From assembly GCA_017302835.1 (NCBI GenBank), contig JAFLCC010000011.1, positions 28,907 through 92,906 on the forward strand: DNA of 64,000 bases, written 5' to 3'. Position numbers and translations under genes: made by a program. The DNA comes from Deltaproteobacteria bacterium. Lineage in GTDB: Bacteria > Bdellovibrionota > Bdellovibrionia > Bdellovibrionales > Bdellovibrionaceae. Shown one piece after another: positions 63,886 to 64,000 of this stretch (positions are counted from its first letter, which is position 1; each line of letters opens with the position of its first letter). A model generated the notes under the pieces. The model did no database searches and was not told the DNA's origin. It saw only the letters and a program-made list of their open reading frames with translations.

Positions 63886-63999
63886 TTAAGCGGGGTTGGG
63901 CCATTTGAATAAAAATTCGTCAGTGTTTATCGATAGATGATTCAAGTATCCACAGCGCTGAAGTATCTTTCGCATGAAGCTGACCTTATTGGTGTAGTT
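63886..63999 (-). CDS. C-terminal end of an ORF running off the window
   Basis: On the minus strand, 37 codons are open from the window edge to TAA at 63886, ending FKWPNPA. The composition looks protein-like (FMRKILQRCGYLNHLS), but it is too short to identify. It could be the end of a larger gene or chance. Confidence 0.3.
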   Translation of the reverse strand, partial: NYTNKVSFMRKILQRCGYLNHLSINTDEFLFKWPNPA

Positions 64000-64000
64000 G

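Noticed and set aside
63886..64000. Transposase end
   Set aside because: The fragment is only 37 codons and shows no DDE or other transposase motif, so it is listed only as an unidentified partial frame.
1..64000. CRISPR arrays, tRNA and rRNA genes
   Set aside because: Looked for by eye; the only short tandem array (62986-63062) has no spacers, and no cloverleaf or rRNA-like sequence was recognised.

Overview
The window is AT-rich chromosomal DNA from a Gram-negative bacterium with a diaminopimelate-type cell wall. Gene content points to the Bdellovibrionota: a TIGR02147-type regulator, many small secreted or lipid-anchored proteins with relaxed lipoboxes, a leucine dehydrogenase, frequent GTG/TTG starts, and a ferrochelatase with an internal cysteine cluster. 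The lineage is inferred from gene style; no rRNA or tRNA gene is present.

Layout. 1-1.6 kb: end of a tyrosine recombinase, a spacer rich in inverted repeats, and a membrane-anchored helix-turn-helix protein. 1.7-9.2 kb: leucine dehydrogenase, a YfgM-like/BamB-like pair, a small lipoprotein, an EEP-fold hydrolase, a soluble histidine kinase and a TrmA/RlmD-type RNA methyltransferase. 9.0-13.3 kb: a toxin-antitoxin remnant, a DUF4143 ATPase behind a 46-bp perfect palindrome, an RDD membrane protein and a large secreted protein. 13.4-23.5 kb: a minus-strand haem operon, hemA-hemCD-hemL-(histidine kinase-response regulator)-hemE-hemN-hemG-hemH, mostly with 1-30 bp overlaps. It lacks only hemB and carries its own two-component system. 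23.6-33.3 kb: a chemotaxis operon, cheA-cheW-mcp-cheR(+receiver)-cheB, followed by a Cys-rich protein and sufE. No free CheY is present.

33.5-41.3 kb: small proteins, mutS, a cNMP-EAL phosphodiesterase, and a three-gene c-type cytochrome cluster. 41.4-54.4 kb: one long minus-strand run purM-purN-X-purB-purC-purS-purQ-purL-purF followed by ldcA, a serine hydrolase and mpl, which joins purine synthesis to murein-peptide recycling. X is an unrecognised Rossmann-like gene. A 121-bp inverted-repeat element lies between purQ and purL.

54.5-64 kb is the accessory and decaying part. It holds an outer-membrane-type protein whose 3' end is duplicated on the far side of an inserted HEPN-MNT (HepT-MntA type) toxin-antitoxin pair, several secreted proteins, a TIGR02147 regulator, a pseudogene with a nonsense codon and a frameshift, a truncated GNAT acetyltransferase, a secreted protein with three 40-residue repeats, and a small ORF interrupted by seven 11-bp tandem repeats. 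The best leads are the self-regulated haem operon, the HEPN-MNT insertion with its gene-end duplication, the tandem-repeat-broken ORF, the pur-operon element and the unknown pur-operon gene.
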